DNA of 54,719 nt from an uncultured Lachnospiraceae bacterium (GTDB lineage Bacteria; Bacillota_A; Clostridia; Lachnospirales; Lachnospiraceae): contig CAJTOU010000006.1 of NCBI GenBank assembly GCA_910577835.1, positions 7,639 to 62,357 of the forward strand, written 5' to 3'. This document shows positions 24,679-32,379 of the stretch, one piece after another; positions within the stretch are counted from its first letter, which is position 1, and every line of letters starts with the position of its first letter. The position numbers and the translations under genes were made by a program. The notes beneath the pieces are model-generated. The model worked only from the letters and a program-made list of their open reading frames with translations. It had not been told where the DNA came from and did no database searches.

Positions 24679-25719
24679 TTATACAATTCCCATAAAATAT
24701 TCCACAGCAATCGCCACGATTACCACCAGCGCAGAGATAATAAATCCATGTATCATAGGTGAAATACCTGCTTTTTTCATATCTTTAAAGCTGGTATTTA
24801 ATCCAATTGCAGCAAGAGCGGCAATCATTAAAAATTTGCTTAATTCCTTTAACGCTTCTGAAAGAGCTGTTGGAATGAGACCACTGCTGTTTAAAATTGC
24901 CAGTACAACAAAGCCTATAATAAACCATGGAAATAAAGAGCTGAATTTTATAGAGGCAGTTTCTTTTGCTATATCTGTATTTCCGGCTTCCTTTTGTCTT
25001 TTCACATGAATATTTACAAACGCAAAAACCAATACAGTAGGAATAATGGATAAAGTTCTGGTAAGTTTTACCATCATGGCAAAATCTCCCGCCTGCTCTG
25101 AATAAGCATATCCGGCGGCAACTACGCTGGAAGTATCATTAACAGCGGTGCCGGCCCACAGTCCATAAGCCATATCAGATAATCCCATCAAATCTCCGAA
25201 AATTGGAAACATAATAATCATTGCCATATCAAAAAGAAAAGTTGCAGACATGGCATAAGCGATATCCTTATCTTTTGCATCAATTACAGGAGCAATCGCA
25301 GCGATGGCAGAACCACCGCATATTCCTGTACCAGCGGAAATCAAATTTGACAGTTTCCAGTTAATACCAAGCATTCTTCCAATATAATAACCTCCACCGA
25401 AGCAGGTAAAAAGAGTAAACAGCATAACCAGAATAGAAAGCTTTCCAACAGATAAAATCGTGGATATACTGAGAGAGGCTCCAAGCAGAATAATAGCAAG
25501 CTTTAATATTTTCTTTGAAGTGAATTTCAATCCGTCTCCCAATATTTTGTTTTCAGGAAGAAATGCGTTAATTCCCATTCCAATAAACAAAGCGATTACA
25601 CTGGCTCCAATCAGATGAATCGGTAAAAGTTCCTCTATAAATTTGGAAATCCATGCAATAATCAAAGCAAAAAGAAATCCCGGCAGAATATTTATAAATC
25701 CTGTATAAAGTTTTTGCAT
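24679..25719 (-). CDS. YeiH-family (UPF0324) membrane transporter
   Basis: This family is annotated as putative sulfate exporters; the real substrate is not well established. The 346-residue product has about ten transmembrane helices. Typical motifs are LPIHLIGASVIALFIGMGIN, LGASLSISTIL, AGTGICGGSAIAAIAPVI and GLWAGTAVNDTSSVVAAGYAYS. I placed the start at the ATG at 25719 because AAGGAGG lies just upstream and homologues begin there; the frame stays open for 41 more codons but those lack a ribosome site and family similarity. It is a single gene convergent with the V-ATPase operon. Confidence 0.88.
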   Translation of the reverse strand: MQKLYTGFINILPGFLFALIIAWISKFIEELLPIHLIGASVIALFIGMGINAFLPENKILGDGLKFTSKKILKLAIILLGASLSISTILSVGKLSILVMLFTLFTCFGGGYYIGRMLGINWKLSNLISAGTGICGGSAIAAIAPVIDAKDKDIAYAMSATFLFDMAMIIMFPIFGDLMGLSDMAYGLWAGTAVNDTSSVVAAGYAYSEQAGDFAMMVKLTRTLSIIPTVLVFAFVNIHVKRQKEAGNTDIAKETASIKFSSLFPWFIIGFVVLAILNSSGLIPTALSEALKELSKFLMIAALAAIGLNTSFKDMKKAGISPMIHGFIISALVVIVAIAVEYFMGIV

Positions 25720-25794
25720 GATAATCCTCCTTTTCAAGCACAGTAAAGTGCTAAACAATACCATCTGCAAAATCTGTAAAATAAAATATAGTAA

Positions 25795-25823
25795 ATTATA
25801 TAGTTTATTATCTCTCAAAACAA
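25795..25823 (-). promoter_or_regulatory. Promoter for the YeiH-like gene
   Basis: Read on the minus strand: TTGTTT, 17 bases, TATAAT, ending 75 bases before the ATG. Confidence 0.6.
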
Positions 25824-25883
25824 AATTTTCATACAAAAACAAACAATACGTTTATAGACAAAAAAGTTACTATTGGAATATAA

Positions 25884-25920
25884 AAACAGCCCGCCGTATT
25901 TAGAGTACGACAGGCTGTTT
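25884..25920 (-). terminator. Terminator of the 98-residue-protein gene
   Basis: AAACAGCC (25884-25891) pairs with GGCTGTTT (25913-25920), with inner CGTA/TACG pairing. On the minus strand the stem runs into T residues, so it ends transcription of the gene at 26025-26321. Confidence 0.75.
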
Positions 25921-25935
25921 AATACAGATTTATTT

Positions 25936-26001
25936 TATTGGGCACCCAGGCCAAATATTAGCTGACTGATTTAAGAAATTAATACAAGTGCTGGCTGTAT
26001 G
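25936..26001 (+). repeat. Dispersed intergenic repeat, copy B
   Basis: A 66-base unit beginning TATTGGGCA and ending GTGCTGGCTGTATG. It has the same length as copy C at 26344-26409; the last 35 bases differ at about seven positions. Confidence 0.6.
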
Positions 26002-26024
26002 TAAAAAATTTTTGATTTTGTCAG

Positions 26025-26321
26025 CTATTCAACTTCAATAAAACGCTTATGAAATTTATCACTGCCACAACAGTGACGTTCGCCACCATCATCATAAATA
26101 ATATAATCCCCTTCACGAATAAAAATCAGGCCTCTGCGATTTTGAATAAACGGACATACCACTTCGCCGTTTTCATTTGTAATCTTTACCAGACCTTCCG
26201 TTGAAATCCAGCCATTTGTAATTACAGTGGACCACAGATGAAATCCATCCTCCATGCCTTTCCCAATCTCATATTTTGCAGCTTCCACGCTGAGAGAAGC
26301 CCTGTTATACTTTTTCTTCAT
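26025..26321 (-). CDS. Conserved-looking hypothetical protein
   Basis: A 98-residue soluble protein of unknown function. It is rich in Gly, Asp and aromatics in the second half (GLIFIREGDYIIYDDGGERHCCGSDKFHKRFIEVE). The REGDYIIYDDGG segment resembles a PGDYG-like beta-hairpin found in small Firmicutes and phage proteins. There is no signal peptide. The ATG is preceded by AAAGGATG on the minus strand and the gene has its own terminator. It is flanked by copies B and C of the intergenic repeat. Confidence 0.65.
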   Translation of the reverse strand: MKKKYNRASLSVEAAKYEIGKGMEDGFHLWSTVITNGWISTEGLVKITNENGEVVCPFIQNRRGLIFIREGDYIIYDDGGERHCCGSDKFHKRFIEVE

Positions 26322-26343
26322 AAAACCACATCCTTTTATAAAT

Positions 26344-26409
26344 TATTGAGCAATCAACACAGGCGTTATTTTTATGATTCAGGAAATTAACGTACGTGCT
26401 GGCTGCATG
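26344..26409 (+). repeat. Dispersed intergenic repeat, copy C
   Basis: A 66-base unit beginning TATTGAGCAATCAACACAGG and ending GTGCTGGCTGCATG; it pairs with copy B as the flank of the 98-residue gene, in the same orientation. Confidence 0.6.
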
Positions 26410-26565
26410 ATTCACAATCAAACTTGCTTAATATTATTATATAAAAGATATGGCAAGAATACAAGTATAATTTTTATTTTATTTTATAATTCTTTTCTGT
26501 GTTGGTTTTACAGATATTTTTATTTTTTCAGCGTAAAAAATAAGTGTTTTGCTTCTGTTGTCCGA

Positions 26566-26751
26566 ATAATCAGTAAAGGATGTCAGACGCTTTGTAGTTA
26601 TATAAATGTAGATGAAGCAGGAATGCAGGCAGGAGCTGTGGACACAGACGGGTGTAAACGAAACAGGGATTTTAAAGATAGAAGTTATTTTAAACAGACC
26701 TTTTGTATATGCAGTGATAGACAATCGAACAAAGCTGCCGGTTTATAAAGT
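26566..26751 (+). pseudogene. Decayed serpin gene, C-terminal remnant
   Basis: Two adjacent frames carry pieces of a serpin C terminus. The first frame reads ISKGCQTLCSYINVDEAGMQ then AGAVD, matching the hinge before the reactive-centre loop (family pattern: KTxIEVxExGTxAxAVT). After a frameshift near 26650-26670, the next frame reads KIEVILNRPFVYAVIDNRTK then LPVY, matching the family's last strands (FxxDRPFVYxIxDNxTxLPLFxG). No start codon, signal peptide or upstream serpin body survives. Serpins are protease inhibitors known from some gut Firmicutes. This remnant fills most of the 555 bases before blaI; the rest holds copy C and AT-rich sequence. Confidence 0.65.
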
Positions 26752-26814
26752 AAATTATAGTTTTAAATTTGAATTTTTGGTAATTTGACCAGATTGTAAA
26801 AATAAAAATCATCC

Positions 26815-26853
26815 TTGACAAATGTAGAATTAAAATATATACTAAACTTAGTA
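26815..26853 (+). promoter_or_regulatory. blaI promoter with overlapping operator
   Basis: TTGACA (26815-26820), 17-base spacer, TATACT (26838-26843). The palindrome TACTAAACTTAGTA (26840-26853) overlaps the -10. Such dyads at blaI promoters are the repressor's own binding sites, so autorepression is likely. Confidence 0.75.
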
Positions 26854-26876
26854 TAAAGTCAAAGGAGTAAATTATT

Positions 26877-27254
26877 ATGAACGAATTGCCAAATTCGGAA
26901 CTTGAGATTATGATGATTATCTGGAGTTATAGAGATACAGTGACACGCAGTGAAGTAGAAGAGAAATTAATAAAAAAAGGAAGAAGATTGGATGAAACTT
27001 CTATTCTTACTTATCTTTCCAGACTTCAAAAAAGAGGCTTTTTAAAAGTCGAAAAAAAAGGAAAAAAGAATTTCTATACTCCGCTTATTACTGAGGAAGA
27101 GTATATGCAGAAAGAAAGTAAACGAATTTTAAAACAGATGTTTCATAGTTCATTAAAAAATTTTGTGTGTGCTTTGTATGATGGAAAGGAGGTAGATGAA
27201 AAGGATAAAGAGGAACTGTTACGATATATAGATTATAAGAGAAAAAAAGAATGA
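26877..27254 (+). CDS. BlaI/MecI/CopY-family repressor
   Basis: A winged-helix dimeric repressor cleaved or released when its membrane partner is activated. The 125-residue product has the BlaI/MecI layout: NELPNSELEIMMIIWSYRDTVTRSEVEEKL, then the recognition helix region RRLDETSILTYLSRLQKRGFLKVEKKGKKNFYTPLITEEEY. The C-terminal dimerisation helices follow. AAAGGAG precedes the ATG. It is followed 52 bases later by the M56 sensor, the classical pair. Confidence 0.93.
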   Translation: MNELPNSELEIMMIIWSYRDTVTRSEVEEKLIKKGRRLDETSILTYLSRLQKRGFLKVEKKGKKNFYTPLITEEEYMQKESKRILKQMFHSSLKNFVCALYDGKEVDEKDKEELLRYIDYKRKKE

Positions 27255-27306
27255 GAGCTTTTGTATATGACCAATAGGTCAGAAGTTGACGAAAGGAGGC
27301 CAAAAA

Positions 27307-28692
27307 ATGAGGATGATTATGAGAGATATGTTGATTGTAACAATTGTAGCTGGGCTGTTGCTCGTTTTTATTCATATAATATCCAAAAAAGTAATTTTTA
27401 AATATGGTTATTATTGGAGAAAACTATCGTGGATTTTGTTGCTGTATATGCTACTTTTTCCTGTTTGTCATTTAGGAAATATTTTTATCAATCTGAAATC
27501 TCAAGAAGAGCAAAGTTTTGTTGTAGAAATCAGAGATAATCATACAGCAAAATTAAATGAAAATCATAATTTAGGCATATCAGAAAATCAATTTTTTACC
27601 CGCAGCCTTAATAAAATGGAATCTTTAAAGACAGGACTTTACCGGTTTTCAGAAAAATATTCGACAGATATTTTGTGGATATGGGCAGGCGGAATGTTAG
27701 TCTTTGAATCTTTTCATATCCTAATAAAAAGAAAAGTAAATCGCAGCTTGCAGTTATTTTCAAAAGAAGTGAAAAATAACGATATTCTTTCTGCTTTTTC
27801 AATGACACAAAAGGATTTAAATATTCGCAGACCTGTGCAGATAAAATACTGTGAACAGATTGAATCTCCGGTTACTTCAGGAATATTTTTACCGACTGTT
27901 TATATTCCTGAAAATATGGAATTGTCATATTTTGAATGGAGAACTGTGTTTCGGCATGAATTATATCACTGCAGGGCATATGATTTATTGTGTAAACAAT
28001 TTATTGAATTTGTACAGGTTGTTTTGTGGTTTCATCCTTTGGTGTATTATATTAAAAAACATGCCTATGAGGATATGGAATATGTATGCGATGAAAATGT
28101 TACCAGAAATATGTGTCATTTCAATGTGAAGAAATACTGCTCCTGTATATTAAAAATTGCGCCGATAAGGCAGGAGGGAATTACAGCGTTTAGAAGTTCT
28201 AAAGAAAAATTGAAAGACAGGATAGATAATTGTTTTGAGGCAAAAAAAAGAAAAAGAAGCGGGTTATTTGTTATAGGTATAAATTTACTGATAATTATAC
28301 TTTGTCTTGCGGGAACAACAGGTTTGAATTATCTATGGGCAGAGGATGTTTCAGAGGAAACAAAAGTGGAATTAATTATTCCTTCTGCGACAGAGATTAT
28401 TCAGAATGGATATCCGGTAAATGAAAAGGGTGAAACTTATGGACCTGCCAGTTATTGGATTTGGGATGAAAATGTGATTCAACCAGATTTACAGTTGGCG
28501 GAAGGTGAAAATGGAGTGACAGGATATATACGTCTGTCAGAGATAGACGAGCTGGATGGACATAATAATGTTCATATGCCGGAGGATGCTGTGGAATATA
28601 TGAAGAGAAGAGCCGGCGAGGGAGATATTACAGTTAATATGTATCTTCAGGACGGAGAAACTGTTATAGGGAAATTTGTGATACAAAATTGA
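27307..28692 (+). CDS. BlaR1/MecR1-type M56 membrane metalloprotease sensor
   Basis: BlaR1-type proteins sense a signal outside the cell and activate an inner zinc protease that removes BlaI. The 461-residue product has transmembrane helices near residues 8-25, 34-52, 115-130 and 330-348. It has the gluzincin motif FRHELYHCRAYD (HELYH, about residue 217) followed by DMEYVCDENV. In place of a penicillin-binding domain, the outer C terminus (about 375-461) is a short module, NGYPVNEKGETYGP through to GETVIGKFVIQN, shared with the next gene's product. I chose the ATG at 27307, after GAAAGGAGG. The sensed ligand is unknown and need not be a beta-lactam. Confidence 0.9.
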   Translation: MRMIMRDMLIVTIVAGLLLVFIHIISKKVIFKYGYYWRKLSWILLLYMLLFPVCHLGNIFINLKSQEEQSFVVEIRDNHTAKLNENHNLGISENQFFTRSLNKMESLKTGLYRFSEKYSTDILWIWAGGMLVFESFHILIKRKVNRSLQLFSKEVKNNDILSAFSMTQKDLNIRRPVQIKYCEQIESPVTSGIFLPTVYIPENMELSYFEWRTVFRHELYHCRAYDLLCKQFIEFVQVVLWFHPLVYYIKKHAYEDMEYVCDENVTRNMCHFNVKKYCSCILKIAPIRQEGITAFRSSKEKLKDRIDNCFEAKKRKRSGLFVIGINLLIIILCLAGTTGLNYLWAEDVSEETKVELIIPSATEIIQNGYPVNEKGETYGPASYWIWDENVIQPDLQLAEGENGVTGYIRLSEIDELDGHNNVHMPEDAVEYMKRRAGEGDITVNMYLQDGETVIGKFVIQN

Positions 28693-28726
28693 AATCAGAT
28701 TTTTTGGAATAATAGGGAGGGTAATT

Positions 28727-29458
28727 TTGAAGAAAAAAAAATTTTTTAGTATTATAGTTATAATAAGCATTTTATGTTTGAATATTCATTCTTTTGCAAT
28801 GAATGTAGCAGAAGGAGACTATTCCTATAAAACAGTAAAGGGATATACGTATAGGTTTCGAGCTACGATACATGCCACATCTGATGATGTATGGGCACAT
28901 ACAGAGATTCATACAGATACAAATGTTCCAACTGGATATATGGGTGGAAGAATAGTGATATATACACATTCCGGTTCAGTGCTGAAACGCTCAAAATGGC
29001 AGTATAATGATAAACCATACTCCGGTATGGGGATTATAGCAGGCGACTCTGCAATAAGCGGTTCTTATTATTGGGCACAAGGAGAGATACAATTATTTAA
29101 TGGTAATGGATATATCCCATATATAACGAATAGAACACCTAATGTGTTAGCTTCAGGCTCTTCTGTAAGTTTAAGTGATATTTATCATGTGAATGATAAT
29201 AATGAAGTATATGGTTCTGAATATTTTTTACAACAATTTGGAATTAAACCGGATTTAATTGAAACAATAGGAGATAACGGAATTATTGGCTATGTTCGAG
29301 CTGAGGATTTAGACAGTCATAAACCAAGTAATCTGGAGGAAGCGCTTGAATATATGAATAATTTATCAGATGAACAAAAAGTATTTGTATATGAAAGCGA
29401 TGGAAAGACGATTATTGATACATTTACAATTTGTGATGCCATAGTAGAATATTCATAG
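28727..29458 (+). CDS. Secreted protein sharing the BlaR1 C-terminal module
   Basis: The 243-residue product has a signal peptide (KKKKFFSIIVIISILCLNIHSFA, likely cleaved at about residue 24). A beta-rich domain of unknown family follows (about 25-150, with many Gly, Tyr and Trp). The C-terminal block at about 155-240 reads NEVYGSEYF, KPDLIETIGDNGIIGYVRAEDLD, NLEEALEYMNN and SDGKTIIDTFTI. This repeats the order of the BlaR1 tail. It starts at TTG 28727 after AGGGAGG, 34 bases past blaR1, so it belongs to that operon and ends at a terminator. It is probably the effector or ligand partner of the sensor. Confidence 0.75.
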   Translation: MKKKKFFSIIVIISILCLNIHSFAMNVAEGDYSYKTVKGYTYRFRATIHATSDDVWAHTEIHTDTNVPTGYMGGRIVIYTHSGSVLKRSKWQYNDKPYSGMGIIAGDSAISGSYYWAQGEIQLFNGNGYIPYITNRTPNVLASGSSVSLSDIYHVNDNNEVYGSEYFLQQFGIKPDLIETIGDNGIIGYVRAEDLDSHKPSNLEEALEYMNNLSDEQKVFVYESDGKTIIDTFTICDAIVEYS

Positions 29459-29501
29459 ATTTAGCTGCATTTTATAAAGTGAAAATAATAGTTTTAATAT
29501 G

Positions 29502-29542
29502 AAAAGGGTATGAATATAAAACGACTATTCGATACCCTTTTT
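29502..29542 (+). terminator. Terminator of the blaI operon
   Basis: AAAAGGGTAT (29502-29511) pairs with ATACCCTTTT (29532-29541), followed by T-rich sequence. Confidence 0.85.
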
Positions 29543-29573
29543 ATTTATATATGAGAAAATGGAATTATAAAAA

Positions 29574-30314
29574 ATGAAAGTTGAAGAAATATTAAATAGA
29601 ATATCAGAGAAATATAATAAAATATTAAAAAACAATCTTGTTGGAATATATATTCATGGTTCTCTTGCGTTTCAGTGTTTTCGCTGGGATAAAAGCGATA
29701 TTGACTTTCTGGCAGTAACACAACGAGTGCCTTCCTTAAAAGAAAAAATGCAGTTGATACAAATATTGTTGGAGTTAGAACCCTTAGCTCCACCAAAAGG
29801 TCTGGAAATGAGTGTAGTTCTTGAAAAATATTGTCAAAAATTTGTTTATCCAACTCCATTTGAACTGCATTTTTCTAATGATTATCTGGAAAGATGTAAA
29901 AGTAATCTGGAACAGTATTGTATTCAAATGAATGGAACAGATAAGGATTTAGCAGCTCATTTTACAGTGACAAAAAAGGTTGGATATGCACTTTGTGGAA
30001 AAGGTATTGACGCAGTGTTTGGAGATGTACCAAAGGCAGATTATCTTGACAGTATAAAATATGATATTAAGGAGGCGCAATATGAAATTTTTGATAATCC
30101 AATATATTATATTTTAAATCTCTGTCGCGTTTGTGCATATGAAAATGAGGATTTAATTCTTTCAAAGGAGCAGGGAGGCATATGGGGATTAAAAAAACTT
30201 CCGTCTGTCTATGCGCCTGTAATAGATGCGGCTGTAAAAAGTTATACAGAGAACAGAGAATTTGAAGCAGATAATATATTGATAAAAGAGTTTGTAGAAT
30301 ATATGATAAAGTGA
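29574..30314 (+). CDS. AadA-like nucleotidyltransferase (DUF4111-type C terminus)
   Basis: The 246-residue product has the nucleotidyltransferase core GIYIHGSLAFQCFRWDKSDIDFL: Gly-Ser, then Asp-X-Asp as metal ligands at about residues 30-48. The all-helical C-terminal half resembles that of ANT(3'')/AadA streptomycin adenylyltransferases (YYILNLCRVCAYENEDLILSKEQGGIWGLKKLP). Members adenylate aminoglycosides, but many chromosomal relatives have no shown resistance role. Start ATG 29574; the ribosome site is weak. The 135 bases after it are AT-rich, with GAATATATGAT three times at 30296-30359. Confidence 0.8.
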   Translation: MKVEEILNRISEKYNKILKNNLVGIYIHGSLAFQCFRWDKSDIDFLAVTQRVPSLKEKMQLIQILLELEPLAPPKGLEMSVVLEKYCQKFVYPTPFELHFSNDYLERCKSNLEQYCIQMNGTDKDLAAHFTVTKKVGYALCGKGIDAVFGDVPKADYLDSIKYDIKEAQYEIFDNPIYYILNLCRVCAYENEDLILSKEQGGIWGLKKLPSVYAPVIDAAVKSYTENREFEADNILIKEFVEYMIK

Positions 30315-30449
30315 AATATTGTTAAAAGAGAATATATGATGAAATAGAATATATGATAAATAAAATATATCCAAAAGCAGATTTACAAAAAATATTTTAC
30401 AAATTTTCTGTATGTTTAAAAATATATAGAAAATAATATGGAGATAAAT

Positions 30450-31502
30450 ATGTTGACAGATTTTAATTTTGATATAATTACAGAGCCATTACTAAAATGG
30501 TTTAAAAAACATGCAAGGGTTCTGCCTTGGAGGGAAACGCCCACACCTTATAGGGTATGGGTGTCTGAAATCATGCTGCAACAGACAAGAGTAAATGCAG
30601 TAATGCCTTATTTTGAACGCTTTATAAAAGTGCTACCGGATATTAAAGACTTGGCTGAATGTGAAGAGGAACGGTTGTTAAAATTATGGGAGGGCCTTGG
30701 ATATTATAATCGGGTAAGAAATATGCAGACAGCGGCAAAAACAGTTATGAAAGAATATAAAGGCAGCCTTCCGGCAGATTATGAGGCACTTTTAAACTTA
30801 AAGGGAGTCGGGAGCTATACTGCGGGAGCAATAGCTTCGATTGCTTATCAGATACCGGTTCCGGCAGTGGATGGGAATGTATTGAGGGTAATAACAAGGG
30901 TAAGCGCAGATACTTCGGATATTACAAAACAGTCTGTAAAGACAGAGATAGAAAAATTAGTGACAAAGATTATTCCAAAAAATCGGGCAGGCGAATTTAA
31001 TCAGGCGTTAATGGAGCTTGGCGCAACAGTATGTGTACCAAATGGAGAGCCGTTATGCAAAGAATGTCCGTGGAGTAAATTTTGCAGAGCAAGACTTGAC
31101 GATAAAATTAAAGAAATTCCGGTAAAAACGGTAAAAAAAGCAAGAAAAGCAGAAAATAAAACGATTTTTATTATAAAACAGCAGAGAAATATTATATTGC
31201 ACAAAAGAGAAAATAAAGGACTTCTGGCAGGAATGTATGAATTTCCAAATACAGAAGGGACTTTATCTGAGGAGGAAGCAGTTCTATGGATAAAGGAACA
31301 GGGATTGTCACCAATTAGGATTCAGAAATTAGAGAAAGCAAAACATATTTTTTCACATGTGGAATGGCATATGACAGGGTATGAAGTGTGGGTGGATGAG
31401 CTAGAGGAGGATAAAAGCGGTATGCTGTATGTAGATGTGAAGGAGGCAAAAGAAAGATATCCGATTCCGGCAGCATTTGCAGTGTATATGAAATACATTT
31501 AA
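30450..31502 (+). CDS. mutY: A/G-specific adenine DNA glycosylase
   Basis: MutY removes adenine mispaired with 8-oxoguanine. The 350-residue product has the catalytic Glu in WVSEIMLQQTRV, the helix-hairpin-helix LKGVGSYTAGAIASIAY and catalytic Asp in VDGNVLRV. A 4Fe-4S cluster motif follows: CX6CX2CX5C in CVPNGEPLCKECPWSKFC. The C-terminal NUDIX-like domain for 8-oxoG recognition spans about 225-350 (KRENKGLLAGMYEFPNTEG). I chose ATG 30450, since GGAG lies seven bases before it; an in-frame ATG at 30438 has no site. Confidence 0.95.
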   Translation: MLTDFNFDIITEPLLKWFKKHARVLPWRETPTPYRVWVSEIMLQQTRVNAVMPYFERFIKVLPDIKDLAECEEERLLKLWEGLGYYNRVRNMQTAAKTVMKEYKGSLPADYEALLNLKGVGSYTAGAIASIAYQIPVPAVDGNVLRVITRVSADTSDITKQSVKTEIEKLVTKIIPKNRAGEFNQALMELGATVCVPNGEPLCKECPWSKFCRARLDDKIKEIPVKTVKKARKAENKTIFIIKQQRNIILHKRENKGLLAGMYEFPNTEGTLSEEEAVLWIKEQGLSPIRIQKLEKAKHIFSHVEWHMTGYEVWVDELEEDKSGMLYVDVKEAKERYPIPAAFAVYMKYI

Positions 31503-31562
31503 ATGTTTTACTTATCAAATCATTAAATTTATATATTTTTACAAATTAATTTAAAGTAATAT

Positions 31563-31590
31563 TTGAAAATATAGAAAAATTTGATATAAT
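31563..31590 (+). promoter_or_regulatory. Promoter of agrA-agrC
   Basis: TTGAAA (31563-31568), 16 bases, TATAAT (31585-31590). A single TTTTTACAAATT at 31536-31547 resembles one half of the tandem repeats upstream of agrD and may be a weak AgrA half-site. Confidence 0.55.
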
Positions 31591-31634
31591 ATATTTGATA
31601 GAATAGCTCTAAATAAGTATGAAATGGGGGACAA

Positions 31635-32357
31635 ATGATGCGTATTGCTATTTGTGATGATGAAAAAGAAATAACAGAAGAGGTGAAAGATTATCTTTGT
31701 GATATTCAGAAAGAATTGGACAGTAGAATGGATATTTACCTTTTTCATGATGCAAAAGATTTTTTATATGAAATTGAGGAAATGTATCCTTATGATATTG
31801 TATTTTTGGATATAGAAATTGGATTATATAATGGAATTCATATAGCAGAAAAATTGAAGAAAAAGTATCCAGCAACAATCATTATTTTTATTACAGGGCA
31901 TTATCAATATGTATATGATGTTTTTGATGTACAGCCATGTGGATTTATCAAAAAGCCACTGAAAAAGAAGGATGTGGAGCATACTTTTTATATGGCACTG
32001 AAACAGAGTGAGAGTATGCCAGTGTTTGAATATAACTATAACGGTCGTTTTTACCGGATATATCTAAAAGAAATTTATTATATTACCAGTGAAAAAAGAA
32101 AGATTTTTATTATAAAATCAGATAATATGGGAGTATTTTATGGCAAGATGGAAGAAGTAGAACAAAAACTGAACCAATTGAGCAATAATTTTTTGCGCAT
32201 TAATCAGTCAATAATTATTAATACAAGATATATAAAGGAAATAAATTATTATAGTGTAGTTTTAGAGGCTGATAATAAAAAATATGTGTTTAATATTAGT
32301 CAAAAATATCGAGTGCCAGTTCGAAAATGGTGTATGGAAATGTGGAAATTATCGTAG
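31635..32357 (+). CDS. LytTR response regulator, AgrA-like
   Basis: Residues 1-120 form a receiver domain: acidic pocket ICDDEKE, phospho-acceptor Asp in DIVFLDIEIG, and Lys in FIKKPLKKK. Residues 135-240 form a LytTR DNA-binding domain (YYITSEKRKIFIIKSDN, NNFLRINQSIIINTRYIKEI). Together this is the AgrA/VirR type that binds direct repeats spaced about two helical turns. GGGGG precedes two consecutive ATGs (31635, 31638); the second has the better spacing. The histidine kinase follows 22 bases later, and agrD/agrB after that, so it is the regulator of a peptide quorum-sensing circuit. Confidence 0.88.
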   Translation: MMRIAICDDEKEITEEVKDYLCDIQKELDSRMDIYLFHDAKDFLYEIEEMYPYDIVFLDIEIGLYNGIHIAEKLKKKYPATIIIFITGHYQYVYDVFDVQPCGFIKKPLKKKDVEHTFYMALKQSESMPVFEYNYNGRFYRIYLKEIYYITSEKRKIFIIKSDNMGVFYGKMEEVEQKLNQLSNNFLRINQSIIINTRYIKEINYYSVVLEADNKKYVFNISQKYRVPVRKWCMEMWKLS

Positions 32358-32379
32358 GATTATAAAGAAGGGTATGAAA

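Noticed and set aside
25720..25842. N-terminal extension of the YeiH-like protein
   Set aside because: No ribosome site, and it includes the promoter; the ATG at 25719 has AAGGAGG.
26374..26748. 124-codon + strand frame
   Set aside because: It has no ribosome site, starts inside a repeat and only in its last third matches the serpin remnant, so it is not an intact gene.
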